From Sphingopyxis sp. H073 (lineage in GTDB: Bacteria; Pseudomonadota; Alphaproteobacteria; Sphingomonadales; Sphingomonadaceae), in NCBI RefSeq assembly GCF_001468395.1, contig NZ_LNSG01000006.1, positions 186,001-250,000 on the forward strand: a DNA stretch of 64,000 nt, read 5' to 3'. The translations under genes and the position numbers were made by a program. Below are positions 10,030 to 19,857 of this stretch, piece by piece. Under the pieces are notes generated by a model. The model was not told where the DNA came from, made no database searches, and was given only the letters and a program-made list of their open reading frames with translations. Every line of letters begins with the position of its first letter. Position 1 is the first letter of the stretch.

Positions 10030-10105
10030 CGTCATTGCGAGCGCAGCGAAGCAATCCGGGGCGGTTTACGCAACTCTGGATTGCTTCGCTGCGCTCGCAA
10101 TGACG
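10030..10105. repeat. Palindromic repeat, family C, between murU and addB
   Basis: Two perfectly complementary 28-bp arms, 10030-10057 (begins CGTCATTGCGAGCGCAGCGA) and 10078-10105, surround a 20-bp centre. As RNA this would form a very stable stem-loop. It sits inside an otherwise tightly packed operon, 5 to 14 bp upstream of the possible addB starts. Confidence 0.9.
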
Positions 10106-10116
10106 AATTGAGATGA

Positions 10117-10836
10117 TTAGACCTCGCCCAATGCGGCTTCGGTCGGCGCAATCGCAGCCGGCGTCCCGACGTCGAACCACTGCCCCATATGCGACAGCCC
10201 AAAGAGCCGCCCCGCCGCGATCGCGCGGTCCCAGAAGATATTGGTCGAAAACGGCCCCTCGGGTGCATCGACGAGCAACCGCCGCGAGACCAGCTGGACG
10301 CCGGTATAGACAAAGGGCGCGATCCGCCCCGGTTTGCGCCGCGACAGCTTGCCCGTAGGATCCATGTGAAAATCGCCCTTGCCGCCATGTCCTGTCGCGC
10401 TCGCCTGCCGGATCACGAGCAGCAGCGCGTCCATCTTCGCATCGTCCCAATGGCGCGCGAGATTCGCGATGCTGTCCTGCGGCCCGTCCGTCCAGATATT
10501 GTCGCTGTTGACGATCAGGATCGGATCGCCCGTGAGCAGCGGCAGCGCCTTCATCATCCCGCCGCCGGTTTCGAGCAATTGCTCCCGCTCGTCGGACACC
10601 GCGATCGTGAAGCTGCGCTTCTGCGCCGCGAGATGCGCTTCGAGCGCGTCGGCCAGATAATGGACGTTGACCACGACGTGGTCGATCCCCGCCGCCTCGA
10701 TCCGGTCGAGGCTGTGGTCGATCAGCGCCTTGCCGGCGACGCGCACCAGCGGCTTCGGCCGCGTCGCGGTGAGCGGGCGCATGCGCTTGCCGATGCCCGC
10801 CGCCATCACCATCGCGCTTTCGATTTTCACACTCAC
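10117..10836 (-). CDS. murU: N-acetylmuramate alpha-1-phosphate uridylyltransferase MurU
   Basis: Makes UDP-MurNAc from MurNAc-alpha-1-phosphate and UTP in the peptidoglycan recycling bypass that avoids fosfomycin-sensitive MurA. The 239-residue protein carries the nucleotidyltransferase signature AAGIGKRMRPLTATRPKPLV near its N-terminus, and the metal/sugar region NSDNIW. The GTG at 10836 overlaps the amgK stop (GTGA) and gives the normal family length. Its pairing with amgK identifies the function more specifically than the fold alone; a general sugar-1-phosphate nucleotidyltransferase would be the alternative. Confidence 0.88.
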   Translation of the reverse strand: MSVKIESAMVMAAGIGKRMRPLTATRPKPLVRVAGKALIDHSLDRIEAAGIDHVVVNVHYLADALEAHLAAQKRSFTIAVSDEREQLLETGGGMMKALPLLTGDPILIVNSDNIWTDGPQDSIANLARHWDDAKMDALLLVIRQASATGHGGKGDFHMDPTGKLSRRKPGRIAPFVYTGVQLVSRRLLVDAPEGPFSTNIFWDRAIAAGRLFGLSHMGQWFDVGTPAAIAPTEAALGEV

Positions 10837-11810
10837 GTCCACGCCTCCGCCCGTTTCGAAGGCGGGACATTGGCGTCGAACCATTGCCGGACGGGGACAA
10901 GCGCGGGGTGGGCGAGGTCGCGTTCGAGCAGCCTCCACATCCGCGGCTGGAACTGGCGGTATCCGGGCTTGCCGTCGCGCTTCCACAGCCGGACGAAGAC
11001 CCCCAGAATGCGCGTGTTGCGCTGTGCCGCGAGGGCCCAATAGGCACCCCGAAACGCCGCGCCCTGCCCGGTCGCCGCGACATAGCGATCGAGCATCGCC
11101 GTCTCGACCGCGGGCGTCACATCGCGCCGCGCATCTTCGAGCACCGAGGCGAGATCATAGGCCGGATGGCCGACCAGCGCGTCCTGGAAATCGAGCAGCC
11201 CGAAATGCGCGACGCCGTCCTGACCCGCGACGAGCATGATATTCTCGGCATGAAAGTCGCGCAGCACCGTCACGCGTGGCAACCCGTCGACCTCGACCGG
11301 CGCCAGCGCCGCTTGCCATGCGGCGCGGAAGCCGTCGCGATCGACCTCGATATCGAGCGCCGGGCAATACCAGTCGGTGAAGAGCATCACCTCGTCCAGC
11401 CACTGATCGAGCCCATGCACCGGCAGCCCGTCCATGGCGGGACGCGCATGAAGGTGCACCAGCAGGTCGGTCACGCCCGCGTAATAATCGCTCTCCTTGT
11501 GCAGCTGCTCGTCGACCGTCTCGCGGAGCCGCACGTCGCCGAAATCCTCGATCAGCAGCAGCCCCTGCTCCAGATCGCGCGCCAGGATCGTCGGCGCGTT
11601 GAGACCGTGGTTACAGAGATATTCGGCAACCGCGATGAACGGACGCGGGTCTTCGTCCGGCGGCGGCGCGTCCATCAGCACCGCGCGCCGGTCGCCATCA
11701 CGCACGCGGAAATAGCGGCGGAAGGATGCGTCGCCTGCAAGCGGCAATATCTGGGCGTCGCCCCAGCCATGCGCGGCGAGGAACGCCGGGGCGTGGGCGG
11801 GCGGAATCAT
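10833..11810 (-). CDS. amgK: Anomeric N-acetylmuramate/N-acetylglucosamine kinase AmgK
   Basis: Phosphorylates C1 of recycled MurNAc or GlcNAc to feed MurU. The 325-residue protein has an aminoglycoside-phosphotransferase fold: the catalytic loop LRDFHAENIML with the HxxN pair, then the metal-binding Asp in LLDFQDALVG. The start ATG at 11810 overlaps the tsaE stop (ATGA), and the stop overlaps the murU start (GTGA), so translation is probably coupled. Older annotations would call it an aminoglycoside phosphotransferase; the murU neighbour argues for the cell-wall role. Confidence 0.9.
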   Translation of the reverse strand: MIPPAHAPAFLAAHGWGDAQILPLAGDASFRRYFRVRDGDRRAVLMDAPPPDEDPRPFIAVAEYLCNHGLNAPTILARDLEQGLLLIEDFGDVRLRETVDEQLHKESDYYAGVTDLLVHLHARPAMDGLPVHGLDQWLDEVMLFTDWYCPALDIEVDRDGFRAAWQAALAPVEVDGLPRVTVLRDFHAENIMLVAGQDGVAHFGLLDFQDALVGHPAYDLASVLEDARRDVTPAVETAMLDRYVAATGQGAAFRGAYWALAAQRNTRILGVFVRLWKRDGKPGYRQFQPRMWRLLERDLAHPALVPVRQWFDANVPPSKRAEAWT

Positions 11811-12256
11811 CGGAGCGGCCATCGCGTTTCCCAAGCCGCCGGCACCTCGGCTGTCAAGACGCGCGCGTCGCCCGCGCCCGAAATCCGCAGCGCCAGCGCC
11901 TCGGGCCAGCCCTGGCCCCCCAGCCGCTCGGGCCATTCGATCAGCAGCGCGCCGTCATAGAGATAATCGTCGAGCCCAAGCTCGATCAACTCGTCCTCTT
12001 GCTCGATCCGGTAGAGATCGACATGCGCGATCGGCAAATCGACCTCGGGCGGTGCGTAAGGCTGGACGATCGCGAAGGTCGGGCTCGGCGCCTCACCCGC
12101 AAGCCCGCGTGCCTTGAGCATCGCGCGCGCAAGTGTCGTCTTGCCTGCGCCGAGGTCGCCCGACAGCAGCACGACATCACCCGGCACCAAGGCCGCGCCG
12201 ATCACCGCGCCAATGCGCTCGGCGTCGGCCAACGTATAATCCGTACGAAAGCTCAT
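11807..12256 (-). CDS. tsaE: tRNA threonylcarbamoyladenosine biosynthesis ATPase TsaE
   Basis: ATPase of the TsaB-TsaD-TsaE complex that makes the t6A37 modification of ANN-decoding tRNAs. The 149-residue protein has Walker A SGDLGAGKTTLARA, followed by the conserved SPTFAIVQPY, HVDLYRI and LLIEWPERL motifs. It overlaps both neighbours by ATGA: divL upstream and amgK downstream. The divL-tsaE pairing is, to my knowledge, common in alphaproteobacteria. Confidence 0.95.
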   Translation of the reverse strand: MSFRTDYTLADAERIGAVIGAALVPGDVVLLSGDLGAGKTTLARAMLKARGLAGEAPSPTFAIVQPYAPPEVDLPIAHVDLYRIEQEDELIELGLDDYLYDGALLIEWPERLGGQGWPEALALRISGAGDARVLTAEVPAAWETRWPLR

Positions 12257-14610
12257 GCCCCGCGCGGCAGGCTCACGCGCACCAGCGTCCCCTGCCCCTT
12301 CTCGCTCAATACTTCCATCGTCCCGCCGTGTGCGGCGACGAGCTGGCGCGCGAGCGCGAGGCCGATACCCCCGCTTTGCGTCCCCGCCTGCGTGCCCCTG
12401 GTGATCGCTGCGACCGCATCGGGCATCCCGGGGCCATTGTCGGAAACGACGAACTCGATCCCCTTCTCGTCGCCATCGGCGTGCAGCAGCACGCGCCCGC
12501 CGCTGCGCCGCGCCGGCGCGGTAAAACGGATCGCATTGTCGAGCAGCCCCGCCACCAGCCGCGCGAGGCGGGGGGCGTCGCCCTCGATCGTGCCGAGCAT
12601 GTTCGACATCTGCCCGGCCAGTTCGATCTTCTCGGCGGCGGCGAAGGGCTTCGCTTCGGCCAGCGCCTTGTCGAGCAGCGCGCGGACATCGACCGGCGCG
12701 CGCTCGACCGCCAGCGTCCCGGCCTCGCCCTGCGCAAGGTCGAGCACATTGTCGATCTGCCGCCCGAGCACCGCCACCGAATCCATGATCGCGTCGATAT
12801 AGGCTTTCGCGGCGACGGGCAGTTCGCCGGCATAGCCCGACTGCAGCATCTCGCCGAACCCGCCGATCGAGGTCAGCGGCGTGCGCAGTTCGTAACTCAT
12901 CCGCGACAGGAAGGCGGTCTTGACCTTGTCCGCCGCCTCCAGCGCCTCGTTCCGCTCGCGCAGCGCGCCCTCCATCTTCCGGCTGGCGGTGATGTCGAGC
13001 ATGATCAGCAGCGCGTTGCCGTCGGGCAGCGGAATCGACGCGAAATCGAAATGGCGTCCGTCGGCGAAGCGGATCTCGCCGACACGCTGCGTCCGTTCGA
13101 GCGTCGCGGCGCGGATCACCTCCTGCATCACGCTGATCTGGCTCGGCTTGGCAAGCCGGTCGGCGAGCCCGCCCATCAGCGCATCGACGCGCGGGTGCCC
13201 CGCTAGGATATGCTCGTCGACGTTCCACAAGCGGCGGAATCGCTGGTTCCACAGGTGCAGCCGCCCGTCGGGTGCGAACACCGCGATCGCCTCGAACAGA
13301 TTGTCGAAGGTCGCGGTGCGGACGCGGAGCAGCGTGTCACGCGCCCCGGCCAGCTGGACCTGCTCGGTGCGGTCCTCGGCGATCAGCAGCAGGCCGCCAT
13401 CGGGGGTCGGCTGCGCGACGACGTGCAGGTGCGTGCCGTCGCGCAGCAGCCAGTCCTCCTCGCTCGCGTCGGGCTTCGCGAACCAGTCGACATGCGCCTG
13501 CCGCCATTCGGGATAGTCGCGCACCTCGGGCGTGCGCCCGCCCTCGCGCCAGAGGTCGAGCAAGCGCGCGAAGCTGCGTCCTTCCGACACATCCTCGGCC
13601 GACAGCGCGAACAGCCGCCGGAAGGGCTGGTTCGCGAACACCAGCCCCTGGTCGGGCCCGAATTGCGCGACCGCTGCCGACAGCCGGTCGAGCAGCTCGC
13701 GCTGGGTCGTCACGAAACGCCGGTGTGCCCCGCGCTCGCTCTCCAGCTCCTGAATATCGATCGCATAGCCCGCAATGCCGAACACGCGCCCGCCCTCGGC
13801 GGCGAGCGGCACGTCGACGACGCGCATGATCCGCCGCTCGCCCTCGATCGTCACCGGCACGGTGCGCTGCTGCGCGGCGCCCGCGGTGCGCGCGGCTTCG
13901 GCGGCGTCGGTCGCGCTGATCCCCGCGACGGGTTCGCACAGTTCGACTCCCTCCTCGATCACGGCCGCTGCGCTCGTCGCCTCCACCGCGCGGACATAGG
14001 CGGCGTTGACGAGCGCGAGCCGCATGTCGGCCTCGCGGAACCACATCGGGAAGGGCGCGGCCTCGATGAGCCCCGACAAGGCCTCGAATGCCGCCAGCGC
14101 CTCGTCGCGCTCGCGGCGCGCCTGCGCCAGCGAATGCTGCCCTTCGGTGGCGTCGCTGAGCCACAGCAGGACGCTGCCCGCGCCGCCGACCGTCTGCGGG
14201 GCGGCCGCGCCATGAACGATGATTGTCCGCGCGCTGCCCAGCGGCTTCAGGCTGAGGGTGAAGGGTTTCGCACCGCGCTGCGCGCCGAGGATCGCCTGCC
14301 GCAATTGTTCGTGCCCGGCAGGGTCGAGCCCCGCGTCAATCCCGCGCAGCTCGTCGAAATTGCGCGGCCCCTGCGGCAGCCCCAACCAGCGCGACAGCCG
14401 CTCGGCCGCCTCGATCCGCCAGTCGGGCCGGACGATGACGGGAAGCTGCGGCGAGGCCTCGACCAGACTCGCCAGCCGGTCGGTCTGCCCCGCAATGAAG
14501 GCCGAGCGCCGCTGCATCGCGACCCCGCGCCCGATCGCCCACAGCCCGGCGAGCAGCCAGAGCGCGGCGAACAGCCCGATGGCAAAGAGCGCGCCGGGGC
14601 TCAGCTGCAT
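12253..14610 (-). CDS. divL: DivL-like PAS-domain pseudo-histidine kinase with tyrosine at the phosphoacceptor site
   Basis: A 785-residue membrane protein: one transmembrane segment at about residues 8-28, several PAS-like regions between about 40 and 540, a dimerisation helix, and a C-terminal HATPase domain with N-box LLDNAIRF, G1 box SDNGPGMP and G2 box GIGLALA. In the H-box, where SHELRTPL is expected, the sequence reads SYELRTPL, so Tyr573 replaces the phosphorylated His. That substitution, the length, the PAS architecture and the tsaE neighbour match Caulobacter DivL, an essential activator of the CckA-CtrA cell-cycle pathway. The role here is inferred by homology. It heads the tsaE-amgK-murU string. 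Confidence 0.87.
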   Translation of the reverse strand: MQLSPGALFAIGLFAALWLLAGLWAIGRGVAMQRRSAFIAGQTDRLASLVEASPQLPVIVRPDWRIEAAERLSRWLGLPQGPRNFDELRGIDAGLDPAGHEQLRQAILGAQRGAKPFTLSLKPLGSARTIIVHGAAAPQTVGGAGSVLLWLSDATEGQHSLAQARRERDEALAAFEALSGLIEAAPFPMWFREADMRLALVNAAYVRAVEATSAAAVIEEGVELCEPVAGISATDAAEAARTAGAAQQRTVPVTIEGERRIMRVVDVPLAAEGGRVFGIAGYAIDIQELESERGAHRRFVTTQRELLDRLSAAVAQFGPDQGLVFANQPFRRLFALSAEDVSEGRSFARLLDLWREGGRTPEVRDYPEWRQAHVDWFAKPDASEEDWLLRDGTHLHVVAQPTPDGGLLLIAEDRTEQVQLAGARDTLLRVRTATFDNLFEAIAVFAPDGRLHLWNQRFRRLWNVDEHILAGHPRVDALMGGLADRLAKPSQISVMQEVIRAATLERTQRVGEIRFADGRHFDFASIPLPDGNALLIMLDITASRKMEGALRERNEALEAADKVKTAFLSRMSYELRTPLTSIGGFGEMLQSGYAGELPVAAKAYIDAIMDSVAVLGRQIDNVLDLAQGEAGTLAVERAPVDVRALLDKALAEAKPFAAAEKIELAGQMSNMLGTIEGDAPRLARLVAGLLDNAIRFTAPARRSGGRVLLHADGDEKGIEFVVSDNGPGMPDAVAAITRGTQAGTQSGGIGLALARQLVAAHGGTMEVLSEKGQGTLVRVSLPRGA

Positions 14611-14773
14611 GGTCTGAAAAAGGAAGGATCGCCGGACACCATCCGTCCGCCCCTATCGATTGCGCGAGCGCTGTTCAATCGTCAGGCGTATCGGGATTTA
14701 TGACATCGCGACCGGGAGCCTCGCCGCGTCGGTGGAAGGAAGCGCAGCGGCGGACGAAAGGAAAGGGCGATAT

Positions 14774-14802
14774 GGGCGCTTCCTCGCGGGGAGGAAGCGC
14801 CC
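14774..14802 (-). terminator. Terminator hairpin after the TonB receptor gene
   Basis: A perfect 12-bp stem (GGGCGCTTCCTC / GAGGAAGCGCCC) with a 5-nt loop lies 16 bp beyond the receptor stop codon. The downstream T-tract on the minus strand is short. The rest of the 14611-14817 gap shows nothing else recognisable apart from the upstream region of divL. Confidence 0.7.
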
Positions 14803-14817
14803 ACCGCCCCCTTCGGA

Positions 14818-17800
14818 TCAGAATTTGACCTTGCCGGCGACGCGGAAATAGCGGCCGAGAATGCCCGAATAATAGGTGATCGTGCCGCCCGCGGCAGGCG
14901 CCGGGAAAGGCGGCGCCTTGTCGAAGACGTTGTCGACGATCACGCGCATCTCGAAATTCTTCGCGACGTCGAACCCGAGCGACGCGTTGAACAGCCACCA
15001 GTCGCCGACACCGTTATATTCATAGGCATCGGGCGCCGCGTCCGCATCCCAGACGCTCTTGCCGAAATATTGCGTCTGCCACAGGAAGTTCACCGGGCCG
15101 TGGTCGATGTTGATATTGGCCGTGAACGAATGCTTGGGATCGCCGATCTCGCCCCGACCCGTGTCGATATCGCCCGAACCGACCCGCGTTTCGAGCTTGT
15201 TCAGGTAGAGATAGTTCAGCGACAGGCCCAAGGTCGTGTCGGGCGCCACTTCGCGGCGATAGGCGATTTCGGCGGTCAGCCCCTCGAATTTCAGCGAGGC
15301 GGCGTTGGCATAGCCAGTGCGCACGAACGTCACCTGCCCCGCCGGATCGCGGTCGATCGCGTTGCAGATGGCCGGCGGGAAATTCGCCGAGTCATAGCAA
15401 GCCTCGAGCGTCTGCTCGGTATTGAGCGTCACGATCGCCTTCTTCAGCTTGATGTTGACCCAGTCGACCGCGACGGTCAGCCCCGGTACGAAGCGCGGGC
15501 GGATGACCGTGCCCACCGTCCAACTGTTCGCCTTTTCATTCTGTAGGTCGGTATTGCCCGACACCGAGATCGGCGACGTGAAATCGACGATGTTCGACGT
15601 GAAATTGTCGGGGTCGGTTATGCCCGCAGCGATACAGTTCGCCCGGCGCTGCGACGGGTTCGGCCCCGAATCGACAAAGCGCGCGTCGCACGGATCGTTC
15701 GCGGTATCGAATGCCTGCGAGGTCGGGTTGAAGATTTCGGTGATCGCGGGCGCGCGCACCGAGCGGGTGAAGTTGCCGCGGATCGTGAAACCCTCGACCG
15801 GCGTCAGACGCCCGCCCGCCGTCCATGTCCAGTCGCCACCGGCGATCGAATGGTCGATGTAGCGCGCAGCGCCATCGAATTCGAACGAGTGGATGAACGT
15901 GTTCATGTCCGGCGAAATGATCGGGATCAAAAGCTCGCCGAAGAATTCGTTCGTGTTGAACTTGCCCTTCACGGGGTCGATCGGGATCGATCGGCCGAAC
16001 TGAGTGCGCCCGCCGTTGCCGTCATCCTCGCCGAAATAGAAGGTGCCGGGGTCGAACGACGTTTTCTCGCGGCGGTGCTCATACCCCAGCGACAGAACGA
16101 CATCGCCCCCCGGCAGGCGGAAGAGCGGGCCATTGATGTTCGCGTTGAGCACGAGCTGCGAATTGTTCGCCGTGGGGTCGGCGATCGTCGTAACATAATC
16201 GAGCGCTTCCTGGCTGAAGCGGCCGACCCCGAACAGGTTCAGCGGCGCGCAGGTCGAACTGAGTGTCGCGATATTGGCGTTGGTATAGCCCGGACGGCAG
16301 ATGATGTTGCCGTTCGGCGCGCCGCCGTTGAACACGCCCTGATCGACTGCATCGAGCGCATTCAGGAAATTCTGCTGCACGATCACCCGTTCGCGGCCAC
16401 GCGTTTCCGAATGACCGTAGTTCGCCGACACTTCCCAATTATACGTCCGGTCGCCGGCCCCGAATTCGCCCTGGAAGCCGGTGACGAAGCGATAGACCTC
16501 GACCGTCGTCGATGCGCGGCCGCTCGCGAGGTCGGTGTTGGCGCGGGTCAGCAGGAACTGCGTGTCGCCGGGGGCAAGATTCGCCGCGATGATCGCGCGA
16601 TCGGCAGGGTCGAGATAGGGGTTGTCGAGGTTAAAGATCAAATTGCCGTCGGGATCGCCGGCGTTGCCGAACAGCGCGGTGTTATACACCGGCTGGTCGC
16701 GCAGGTTCGTTCCCTTGCTGTGCGCGTACCAGCCTTCGCCGAACCAGCGGATATTGTCGTTGATCTCGAAATTGGCGAGGACGTTGCCCAGATAGCGCTC
16801 GGTGTTCGTCGCCAGGTTGCCGAAATCGGCCAGCGGGAATCCGTTGCCCCCTACGCTTTCGATCAGGCTGCCCGTCCGAGTCCCGAAATCGAGCGGGACG
16901 AGGCGGCCCGACTCGTTGAAGGTCAGCACATTGCCCTGCTGGTCGAAGATGCCCGCGAATTCGGGAATGCTGTCACCCGCCAGCGGTACCCCGCTGCTGG
17001 TGAAGATATTATAGCGCTGGCCATAATAGAGCTGCTGCTGGAACGGCGCGCTCGGATCGGCGGCGGTCGTAAAGAACGGCCCGCGCGCGCTCGTCAGGAA
17101 GCGGTCCTCGGTGGAGAGGCCGGTCGCACGATTCCATTCGCCGCTGACGGTGATGTTGCCGCGTCCGTCGGCGAAGTTCATGCCCCACAGGCCGTTGATG
17201 CGATACTCGGGCGCGTCGCCGCGCTCTGAAATCCCGGTCTGGGCCTTCAACTCGAGCCCTTCGAAATCCTTCTTCAGGATGATGTTGACGGTGCCCGCGA
17301 TGGCGTCGGAGCCATAGATCGGCGCGCCGCCGACGGCGACGGTCTCGATCCGCTCGACCAGCGTCTCGGGAATCACGTTGAGGTCGACCTGGCTGCCCGC
17401 CGCGACGGGACCGAAGATCGACGACGTGTTCGACGACACGAAGCGCCGCCCGTTGACCAGGGTCAGCGTGCGCTGACTGCCCAGCGAGAAGAAGTCGGCA
17501 AAGGTCTGGCCTGCGCCGAAGGAGCCCGCCTGCGCACCGACATTGCTGTTTCCCGGAACGCCGAAGGCCGGCAGCTCGGACAGCGCCTGCCCGATGTTGG
17601 TATAGCCGCGCTTGTCGATCTGTTCGGCGGTGGTGACCAGCGCGGGCTGGATCGTGTCGAAACCGGCGCGCGGAATGCGTGAGCCGGTGACGATGATCTC
17701 GTCGCCGGACCCTTCGTCCGCCGGCGCCGCGGTGTCACTGCTCTGGGTGTCGGTTGCCGTGTCCTGGGCGTAGGCCGGAACGGTAGAAGCAAAAAAAGCG

Positions 17801-17853
17801 AGGGCCGAAATGCTCGTGTAAAAGCCAGCCCGCATGTCGCGCGAGGTGATCAT
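14818..17853 (-). CDS. TonB-dependent outer-membrane receptor
   Basis: Outer-membrane beta-barrel for TonB-energised uptake; the ligand is unknown. The 1011-residue protein has a signal peptide (hydrophobic segment ending near AYAQD), a low-complexity Asp/Ser/Thr stretch, a TonB-box-like EIIVTGSRI, a plug domain (ALSELPAFGVPGNS, LTLVNGRRFV) and a barrel ending in an aromatic residue (AGKVKF). The sphingomonad-type plug lacks Cys or metal-binding signatures. The start ATG at 17853 follows AGGAAGGAG with good spacing. No regulator or enzyme operon is adjacent to suggest a substrate. Confidence 0.93.
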   Translation of the reverse strand: MITSRDMRAGFYTSISALAFFASTVPAYAQDTATDTQSSDTAAPADEGSGDEIIVTGSRIPRAGFDTIQPALVTTAEQIDKRGYTNIGQALSELPAFGVPGNSNVGAQAGSFGAGQTFADFFSLGSQRTLTLVNGRRFVSSNTSSIFGPVAAGSQVDLNVIPETLVERIETVAVGGAPIYGSDAIAGTVNIILKKDFEGLELKAQTGISERGDAPEYRINGLWGMNFADGRGNITVSGEWNRATGLSTEDRFLTSARGPFFTTAADPSAPFQQQLYYGQRYNIFTSSGVPLAGDSIPEFAGIFDQQGNVLTFNESGRLVPLDFGTRTGSLIESVGGNGFPLADFGNLATNTERYLGNVLANFEINDNIRWFGEGWYAHSKGTNLRDQPVYNTALFGNAGDPDGNLIFNLDNPYLDPADRAIIAANLAPGDTQFLLTRANTDLASGRASTTVEVYRFVTGFQGEFGAGDRTYNWEVSANYGHSETRGRERVIVQQNFLNALDAVDQGVFNGGAPNGNIICRPGYTNANIATLSSTCAPLNLFGVGRFSQEALDYVTTIADPTANNSQLVLNANINGPLFRLPGGDVVLSLGYEHRREKTSFDPGTFYFGEDDGNGGRTQFGRSIPIDPVKGKFNTNEFFGELLIPIISPDMNTFIHSFEFDGAARYIDHSIAGGDWTWTAGGRLTPVEGFTIRGNFTRSVRAPAITEIFNPTSQAFDTANDPCDARFVDSGPNPSQRRANCIAAGITDPDNFTSNIVDFTSPISVSGNTDLQNEKANSWTVGTVIRPRFVPGLTVAVDWVNIKLKKAIVTLNTEQTLEACYDSANFPPAICNAIDRDPAGQVTFVRTGYANAASLKFEGLTAEIAYRREVAPDTTLGLSLNYLYLNKLETRVGSGDIDTGRGEIGDPKHSFTANINIDHGPVNFLWQTQYFGKSVWDADAAPDAYEYNGVGDWWLFNASLGFDVAKNFEMRVIVDNVFDKAPPFPAPAAGGTITYYSGILGRYFRVAGKVKF

Positions 17854-17940
17854 CCCCGGAACTCCTTCCTGATCGTCATGCCCCCCGGCTAGCCCCAGAT
17901 CAGGATCAAACGGCTAACAAGTCAACGCGATAACGCGAAA

Positions 17941-17981
17941 GGGCCACCCCGCGCCCCGATTTTCGGGGAGCGATGTGGCCC
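17941..17981 (-). terminator. Hairpin downstream of ahcY
   Basis: Nested inverted repeats: outer arms GGGCCAC (17941-17947) and GTGGCCC (17975-17981), with an inner stem built around CCCCGA/TCGGGG. It lies 43 bp past the ahcY stop and upstream of the TonB receptor, consistent with a transcription terminator. Confidence 0.6.
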
Positions 17982-18023
17982 AAACGCAACAAATTGTGAA
18001 CGTCCGGTAAGGACTATGAACGC

Positions 18024-19439
<1,416 letters not shown>

Positions 19440-19465
19440 GGGGTTTTCTCCAGTCTGGCGAGTAC

Positions 19466-19497
19466 GACCGCAGGCGAGCGGTCACGAAATTTTCGTG
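19466..19497 (-). other. Two hairpins in the ahcY leader
   Basis: A 6-bp stem GACCGC/GCGGTC (19466-19483) is followed directly by CACGAAA/TTTCGTG (19483-19497), 27-58 bp ahead of the GTG start. They may only shape mRNA stability; I could not match them to a known SAH or SAM riboswitch. Confidence 0.4.
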
Positions 19498-19529
19498 CGC
19501 GCCCTAGCCGAAAGCGAGCCCTCGATCAA

Positions 19530-19549
19530 ATATAAACTTTTCTTTATAT
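19530..19549 (-). promoter_or_regulatory. Candidate operator palindrome in the ahcY promoter
   Basis: An inverted repeat ATATAAA-N6-TTTATAT stands out in a GC-rich background. On the minus strand it is preceded by TTGCGG and overlaps TATATT, giving a plausible -35/-10 pair, so a bound protein would block RNA polymerase. The arms resemble sites described for ArsR-family SAM/SAH-responsive regulators (SamR, SahR), but that match is from memory. Confidence 0.5.
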
Positions 19550-19726
19550 CCGCAAGATCGGCGGAGCGGGAGCGAACTTGCGCGCTGCGGTACCCGCGCG
19601 CGTTGCGCACGACTCGGCGCCCCGAAATGCGAGACGGCCGAAAATAAATTTTTCGCGCGCAGAAATGTGACAGCCGGGGGACCCACCGTGTGACAGCGGG
19701 CCCCGGACGCCAAGATACTGAAAATC

Positions 19727-19756
19727 TTGACTTACAATGCGCCTTAGCGTTTAGCT
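19727..19756 (+). promoter_or_regulatory. Weak candidate sigma-70-type promoter upstream of the TPR gene
   Basis: TTGACT at 19727-19732 is followed after about 17 bp by TTTAGC. A second TTGACT occurs at 19800. Both lie in the 420-bp gap between the divergent ahcY and TPR genes. The -10 matches are poor. Confidence 0.3.
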
Positions 19757-19857
19757 TAATTCCTCTTTGTGACAGCACTGTTACATAGAGCCCGAAATAT
19801 TGACTTTTCCCGGCGCGAGCGAGAAAATCGGCTAAAGTTTTCGGGGAGATACAGACA

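Noticed and set aside
10837..11040. N-terminal extension of MurU from an upstream start
   Set aside because: The added residues are Arg/Pro-rich, overlap amgK out of frame, and do not belong to the nucleotidyltransferase family; the GTG at 10836 gives normal length.
19440..19640. SAH or SAM riboswitch in the ahcY leader
   Set aside because: Two hairpins are present, but I could not align the conserved core or pseudoknot of a known class; a covariance-model search would be decisive.
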